Below are positions 7,924-13,910 of a stretch of 13,910 bases of DNA, one piece after another. Positions within the stretch are counted from its first letter, which is position 1. Every line of letters begins with the position of its first letter. A program made the translations under genes and the position numbers. The notes below the pieces were generated by a model, which saw only the letters and a list, made by a program, of their open reading frames with translations, was not told where the DNA came from and did no database searches. The stretch is from Isohypsibius dastychi. Lineage: Eukaryota; Tardigrada; Eutardigrada; Parachela; Isohypsibiidae. The DNA lies in assembly GCA_034696485.1 (NCBI GenBank), contig JAQIWT010000915.1:1-13910 (forward strand), read 5' to 3'.

Positions 7924-10029
7924 CTAAGAAGAAACAGTCGAGTAGATTTTACGGAATGCAAATAATCTGCAAATGGCGACCCGGAGAGATTTGTTCATGT
8001 AGCTGTACAACATGGGATTGACCTGAAATATCAATTTTCCATTAATATTACGTGTATGAATATCATCTTCAGAGCCGCAACTCACGGCTGAGTTCGTGAA
8101 AACGAGCGATTTGGCGAAAAGCATGAACCAGATGTTCCTCCACGGACTGCCGTTTGTGAAAACGTTGTGAACCATTATGGCTCGATATGGAAGCCAGCAA
8201 ATTGCGAAAACCACTACGACAGCCAACAATAGATGGAGAGCCTGAAAAAAAAGCGATTTCAAACACGTCAACCGGCATTTGTCTGCGTTGTTTTTTTATC
8301 AACCAGCACTGCGTACAATATTCCTATGTGACAAGCTTGACTTGCCGGAAAATTGCCAATTGCCCAGTCTGCCAAAAAATATTTTCTGTTTTGGAGTTGA
8401 TAGGCATTTGAGTTAAAAACGAGAATTTCTGATTGATTCTGCAATCAGTCCCTCCACCCGGGCAACCCTTGTGCTATGGGGCGAAATAATCTAACCCGTT
8501 TTCAAAGTCACCTTTTCTTCTCGATTAATTACTTCAAATACGGAGAAGTGTTGACCAGCTATACTCGTGGTACCCGTATTACAAAAAAATTAAAAACAAC
8601 AATGGGAGAAGTGATATTATGTGACAAAATATTATGGGCTATTCTCACCCTTCTTCGTGCGCTGAGACTGCCCCGCGTTGGAGCCGGTGGGAAGACATGA
8701 AGATTCTGGGTCTTGTCCAAAACAGCCGGACCGTCGGTCTTGGAGCTTCCAGTGCTGCTCTTTGATAACTGACTGGAATCACATCTACTGAAAACTGAGC
8801 GATTCCCTTCCTGTTTTAGTTTGGGGATGATCCTCCAGGTAGCAAAAGCAGCGAAGATTAGCGGGATTAGATAGAAGAAGATGAAATCCGACATGAAGAT
8901 GATTTTGTATTGGTTTAAGGACAACCGAAGCTCGCAAGTCTTGATCCTTGGGTCGTATTCGTCTTCGCGAACCTGTGTCAACCCCAGCCTGTAAAACAAT
9001 TGCATCAAAGGTTTTTGAACATCCAGATCATTTATACTTTTTCGTGAACTGAGAAAACGTCTGCTCAAACTGTCACAGTAAAACCTTTGTCTGTTTTCAG
9101 TTTATTTCGTTTGTGCAATTTGTTAAATAATATGTGGACATCAGTAAGAGAGGTCTTACCATGGTAAACAATATGCAATGGCGAATATCCACACTCCCAA
9201 GACAATCTTATTTGCCCGCTCCACGGTACAGTATTTTTGCTTGAGGAATGGATGTAAGACAGCGATATATCGTTCGAAAGTGTACACCAACAAGCTGCGA
9301 ACAACCGCAATCATTTTCGGATAATTAAAAAGGTCACCAATGAGGTCCCACCTGAGGCTCCCGGCGTTGATCCCCAGGAATTTTTGAAATACCGCAACAG
9401 AGCATCCGATCTGGCCGAATATCCAGTTTACCCCGATCTGGTCCGCAATTATGCATTCCGGAATTGTCCAGAGAACAATGAGGTCGGCATACGCCAACGA
9501 GATCTGCAAAATGAGCAGTTCGGTTCATGAAACAGACCGTGACGATTTTTAGTGTGCTTTATTACGATTACAGATAGAGTCCAAAATTGTAAACACTGCA
9601 ATTAGCCATTGGCCAAGCGCTTAAATTCAGTTAAGCTTTTTATTGTTTCGGTTGTTCAGGTATAATCGTTCATGAATCAAGTTTAAATTGTCAAACATCA
9701 AGTGCCACTCTGTAGCAGTGTATTGGAAGAAACCAGTTTGATAGCTTTCTTTGAGTGGAACTTCTTTGTGAGAAATAGCCGCTTACCAGATAGCAATAGG
9801 TTGGAGTTTGAAGTGATTTTGTCCGTCTGACACAAATGATCAAAACGACATTCCCAACAACTCCAAATAGAAAAATAATCGAGTAGATAATCGGTGCTAC
9901 GATGCGATATTCGAGTGGATAGTGAGAGCTGAAACCCAGCTCCACCAAATTCTCTTGAAAAACATGGCTGTGGTTCGCTTCACTTTCATTCGATATGAAG
10001 CAGTCGCCATTTTCCGCCAGATTGTACAT
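7924..10029 (-). CDS. TRH-receptor-like rhodopsin-family peptide GPCR, 6 exons
   Basis: Minus-strand exons 10029-9787, 9503-9352, 9294-9160, 8988-8649, 8241-8086 and 8022-7924 give 374 residues. Introns are 283, 57, 171, 407 and 63 bases, with phases 0, 2, 2, 0, 0. Seven membrane segments are readable. TM1 has GNVV (N60) and TM2 has LAYAD (D88). TM3 starts at C115 and ends with ERY (139-141). W167 lies in TM4, C195 in ECL2 pairs with C115, CWLPYR (305-310) is in TM6, and NPMLY (344-348) is in TM7. LGINAG, the HPF..K..CT..RA.KI loop and TPTYCYL match thyrotropin-releasing-hormone receptors closely. N-glycosylation sites NES and NHS lie in the N-terminus. It should sit in the plasma membrane, bind a neuropeptide and couple to a G protein (Gq in known TRH receptors). 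The C-terminal tail is only about 26 residues. A TTTTTTATCAG acceptor-like site just before the ATG suggests a 5' UTR intron. Confidence 0.9.
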
Positions 10030-11045
10030 TTTACTGATAAAAAAGACGATTTGATGATGCTGACCGAAGATTGCAGAAACTGCGATAAAAAACTGGTCAT
10101 AAATTATGCCGCGTTCAAAGTGGCCACAAGAACAAAGTGCTGCTGTTCTTGTTGACAGAAAAGCTGGGGAATGGAACTGTCACGCTGAGTACCGAATCTC
10201 AACTGAATAAAATGCTTCAAAAAACGGATACTAAAAAGTCAAACAAAGGGCAAAAGGGAAGATCAGAGTTGAGATAACACCAGTTGCGCTCTTCGTGCTG
10301 CATTCAGAATCGAGGTGCCGAAAAGTAGAGCCTAGCACCCACCGGCAAGGTCCTGTCAGTCAGTTATTCATTTCCCAATGAACTTGATTGATTTGACTTG
10401 CATCGATAATTATGGTCGGCGAAAAATTGCAGAGAGTCGAAGAAAAAACGAGTTGTACCGGTTAAGCATTCGAAGACTTATTTGCGTGCACATTTGTTTT
10501 CGTTTTCTAACTGATGATGGAAAAGAAAGAAAGCTTGCTTGAAGTCTCCCTGCATACAAGTACCGCTTATTAGAGAGATCAAGGTGGTAGATTACAAACA
10601 CAAAAGAACCGCTGTGTTTTCTAGAATGACTGAGTCAGCGTAACATCCGAAGATGTTGATCACCGATGCAGTATCGAAAAAGAAAATCATCAGTTAATTG
10701 GCTGACCTGAAGAACTCAAAAGTTTAAGCTTTATTAACCATTGTGGGAAGAAAACCGTGAAATGACAACGACTTCCATAAGAGATCTAAAAAAGAGAAAG
10801 TCAAGAAAGTGATTAAGAGATTCCGTAATCAATCGGGAGAAAATCTCAATCAGGAAGAAAAAAGTGAGCATACTAGTTGAGAATGAAAACGCAATCAGGT
10901 GGCACGCAGTTTTCGAAATGTGATTATGGGGCAAATATTTACAAATGAAAATGGGCATGATATTAATACCGAGTGCGCGGTCATTCCGGCTAAAGACAAC
11001 CTTCTTCCGCAAAGGTCGAGAAGAGATCTGGTTGATGAAATGTGA
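10030..11045. other. Intergenic: GPCR upstream region and cyclin 3' UTR
   Basis: This runs from the GPCR start codon to the cyclin stop codon, both genes on the minus strand. The part above about 10730 is likely cyclin 3' UTR. The rest should hold the GPCR promoter and any 5' UTR exon. An AP-1-like TGAGTCA lies at 10631-10637. No protein or RNA gene is supported. Confidence 0.5.
10730..10735 (-). terminator. Poly(A) signal of the cyclin gene
   Basis: AATAAA on the minus strand lies about 310 bases downstream of the cyclin stop codon at 11046 and is the first clear signal there. Confidence 0.5.
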
Positions 11046-13638
11046 TCAAGCCGCGAAATACTTCGTGGCAGCCAGGGCAATATCTCCGGAGAGACAGGAA
11101 ACTTCATAGTTCTTTGTGGAGGTATATTTTTTGTAGATACACTGCAAAGAACACCAGATCTTACGTTAGAGGGTCGAAAGGAAACTGAAACTTCTGTATT
11201 AAATGAAATGGTATAATCTGGAATATAAAAATCAAAGCCGAAATAAGAATTTCGACTCGGCTCTATAAAGCCTAATTAATTTCACCTGTTGACGGGAAGT
11301 CGGTGCATCGATGACAAGTTTGAGCAGTTTCCCAGCGATAGGCTTTACGGTAGACTCCGTGTAGCGAGTATAATATTCCATTTCCGGGCCCTTAAAAACG
11401 CGAAAAATTAAATTCGTTGCTATGAATTTATTAACCAATAACAAAGAGGATAAATATTTAAAAAAGATAGGTAAATAAAAGAATGGTAATATTTACCCAG
11501 ACGGTCTCTGATTTTCCGCGACGAAGGATCATGGTCAAGTAAACTGCCGCGGCAGCAACCAAAGACGGACGGAGTTCCACGAGCTCCAAGCTTAAAAGGC
11601 TGAGTTCAGTGATATATTTTGATGCACAATACTCATCACTGGTTCCCTGAAAAAGAAACCGATATGCACTAACAAATCAGATGGTACCATTCACGGCAAC
11701 GAAGCAGGATAACTTCCGGTTCGTTACTCTCACCCAACTTTCATGTTGAAACTACAACATCTCTCCAGACGATATCTCAAAACTACAGCCCCATGTTGAA
11801 ATATCTTTTTAGATCAATGGATCTTGCAACTCTTTTGACTTTCAACGAAAACTAACTTTATTCTAAGTTTCGAATAAACCTAACTCACTGAGTTCGCGGT
11901 AAAATTAATTCAAACACAGGGTGGACCCAAACTGGAAGAATTAACTCACCCCAGCCGCTTTGCAGCAGCGTCGCAGAAAATGAGTGGCTGCCGGTCGAGT
12001 GAATTCGAAGTTAAGCGCATTAGCCATGACCATTTCCATTTCGACGATTTCAGTCTTTTCACAGGAGCTGTCGGCAACGAACACAAAATCCTCGAGTTCC
12101 GGCGGATAGACTTCTTCGAACTTGGAAGCGATGAACATTGCGGTGACCCCAATCAGCTGCAGTTGGTCCTTGGTGACATCCAGTTGCGGAATCTATAAAA
12201 ACAGTAACGAAAATGGAAAATCTTCAAACTCCATTCACGGAATCATCATGTAAAAATTCTTCCAATTTTGTCACTCATTTCCCTACAGTATACAGGACTA
12301 ATTTCAATACATGGTTCGTACACGAATGCCGACACGAGGGATTAGCACAATCCTGGAGTTATAGATGAACTATGTTCAGCGAAGAAAAATACTCACTGAG
12401 AGAAATCGATCGACTAAATCAACGCTGAGGTAGAGGGTATCCTGGCACAATTTGAATTTGTGCATCACCGAAACGATCCAGTCGACTAAAACAGCCCGCA
12501 TTCGTGGGGTGATCGACATTCCTTCCATGTAATTTGCAGAAATCCGCTTAGCCTGTAGAAGTAAAACACACATAATTAAATTTGATACTAAGTGGTAAAC
12601 CTAAGGATATTCGTAAAAGCTGATCCAACAGAAATCGAAACCGGAAGTCAGAGTTGGAAGTATTTACCTCACGCTCGTGCAGATACGTGTAGATGTGTTC
12701 AACATAGGCGACCACGATGGATTCGCTGTTGATATCATCCGCGTAGATGTCTTCGACTTCCGCCGGACGCTCTCGAAACTGTAGTAGTCCGTTTTCTTTT
12801 CCAGCCGTTCGAACGACATCTTGAAGAATTCTCTGGCGCTTGGCTTGGGGAATATTTTCACGCAGACCGGATAAGGTTGGCAATTTCGAAGAACCAGCAA
12901 CAGGTCGGGGCGCAAGACCATTTGTCTTCGGCTTGACTTCCGGCTGAAAAACGAGCAATAATCAAAATAATGAGTGGCCAAATACAAACACATGTTTTTT
13001 GGTAACTAAAACTGTCTAAAATAATTTATCACTTTATTCGAACTATCTACGTGCCCCTCTATTTGAGAGAAAAAGCAGAACATGGGTTCGAATTTAAAAT
13101 TGGCGCAACGGACAAAAGCGCAGGAAATCGATGGCATCCGCCTCGTTTCATTCGGTTTTCGATTTCTCAGTTTCCTGACTCGATAGTTTGTTTATGGATA
13201 TCTGATCGAAAAGAATCTGGCAAAGGTATGAAACGCTGCGCTTGAAGATAAAACTCTGAACAAAATATCGCTTCGCAGCAGAAAAGCATTATGAGAAGTA
13301 CGTCAAAAAGTCCTGTTTGTTATCAGATGAGCAGGATCTTTTTTGTCTAAATGAATATCTCAAGTTCTGATTCAAGTTCATTAAAAAAACGCATGTATCC
13401 TTACAAACAGACGACCAGGTTTAGAAACTGCATAAATTTTCAATCGTCAAATCTGGCTGAGCGAATTTTTTCTCAAAAAAAGTTCACATACGATTCTGGA
13501 GGAATTTTGGTGAATGGAAGGTGCTCGCATAAGCGGTCTGGTCCCTTGAAGACTGACTTTATTCGGAATAGCAGGTTTATGATCAGCAAGTCCTTCCGGA
13601 ACCTTTTTCTGATTGCCTTGGATGCGAAGGGAAGCCAT
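11046..13638 (-). CDS. Mitotic cyclin, B type, 7 exons
   Basis: Minus-strand exons 13638-13492, 12943-12668, 12552-12397, 12192-11950, 11646-11497, 11390-11286 and 11141-11046 give 390 residues, the usual length for cyclin B. All six introns are phase 0. The N-terminal cyclin box has YVEHIYTYL, the hydrophobic patch MRAVLVDW (159-166) and LYLSVDLVDRFL. It continues LQLIGVTAMFIASKFEEVYPPE and DFVFVAD to HFLRR (264-268), a B-type hallmark. The C-terminal box spans about 275-360 and ends with IYKKYTSTKNYEVS. A KEN box lies at 98-100. No RxxL destruction box was found in the N-terminus. The protein would activate CDK1 at G2/M and be destroyed by the APC/C. Exon 1 is the least certain part: it rests on a GTATGT donor, matching phase and a good start context (GCCATGG). 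Confidence 0.88.
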
Positions 13639-13910
13639 GGCGAGAGATGTGGAGCAACCTTGAAATTGTTCAGGTGAATATATGGCGCAGTGTCCCGTTC
13701 CTGTAGCTGTCGCGTGCAGATGACAGTTGAAGTCAACAAGGAAACAAGGAAATAGTTCTGAATATTTCGCTGCAAGATCAGAACTGCCGAGAAAAACACA
13801 TCCAGCTCAAGGAAACATACAAGTGCTTGATTTCCCGACCAAAAATCTGGTCACACCGTAACGATTTTCTCGACCGTTAGTCTAAAGAAGAAATGCCGTA
13901 ACGGTCTGCG
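13639..13910 (-). promoter_or_regulatory. Upstream region of the cyclin gene with Myb-like motifs
   Basis: This stretch up to the window edge lies upstream of the cyclin start codon and should include its 5' UTR and promoter. At 13856-13905 three Myb-type sites cluster: CCGTAACG (13856), CTAACGG on the minus strand (13880-13874), and CCGTAACGGT (13896). Two match YAACGG exactly; the first is weaker (TAACGA). Myb-containing complexes drive G2/M genes including cyclin B in animals, so the cluster fits, but binding is inferred. Confidence 0.35.

Noticed and set aside
1344-9623. 13-base match TGGCCAAGCGCTT near 1342 and 9611
   Set aside because: A 13-mer match is expected about once by chance in a window this size.
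1-13910. tRNA, rRNA, CRISPR array or bacterial operon
   Set aside because: No cloverleaf, rRNA-like or regularly spaced repeat sequence was seen, and the spliced genes show a eukaryotic genome.

Overview
The window is eukaryotic and reads as part of a compact animal genome. Five protein genes are cut by short GT-AG introns (57 to about 550 bases) and have animal-type products: a Ly6/uPAR three-finger protein, a thyrotropin-releasing-hormone-receptor-like GPCR, a B-type cyclin and a C2H2 zinc-finger protein. Gene spacing is tight. A small-genome protostome (tardigrade, small crustacean or similar) would fit, but the sequence alone does not fix the phylum. I rebuilt all gene models by hand from splice signals and reading-frame continuity; no transcript evidence was available.

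Layout: 1-1491 is the 3' end of a tyrosine-recombinase retrotransposon of the Ngaro/PAT-like (DIRS-order) type. It holds the last 50 residues of RT-RNase H, the overlapping tyrosine recombinase, and a B1-A2-B2 split-direct-repeat terminus with two identical 89-base copies. 1843-2783 (-) is an unrecognised 256-residue protein. Its proposed start codon overlaps head-to-head with the start codon of a secreted, probably GPI-anchored Ly6 protein (2782-3608, +). 3661-4666 (-) is an unrecognised 306-residue protein with a basic C-terminus. It converges on the Ly6 gene and is divergent from a three-finger C2H2 protein (5110-7150, +). A 14-G run lies in the shared upstream region of that pair. 7924-10029 (-) is a six-exon peptide GPCR closest in motifs to TRH receptors. 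11046-13638 (-) is a seven-exon mitotic cyclin of B type whose six introns are all phase 0. Its upstream flank, up to the window end, carries Myb-like AACGG motifs.

The genes do not form one pathway; this looks like an ordinary gene-dense stretch beside a recent retroelement insertion. The points most worth checking are the split-repeat element and its missing recombinase AUG, the overlapping start codons at 2781-2784, the zinc-finger protein's unrecognised C-terminal half, the very short GPCR tail, and the cyclin's KEN box without a canonical RxxL destruction box.
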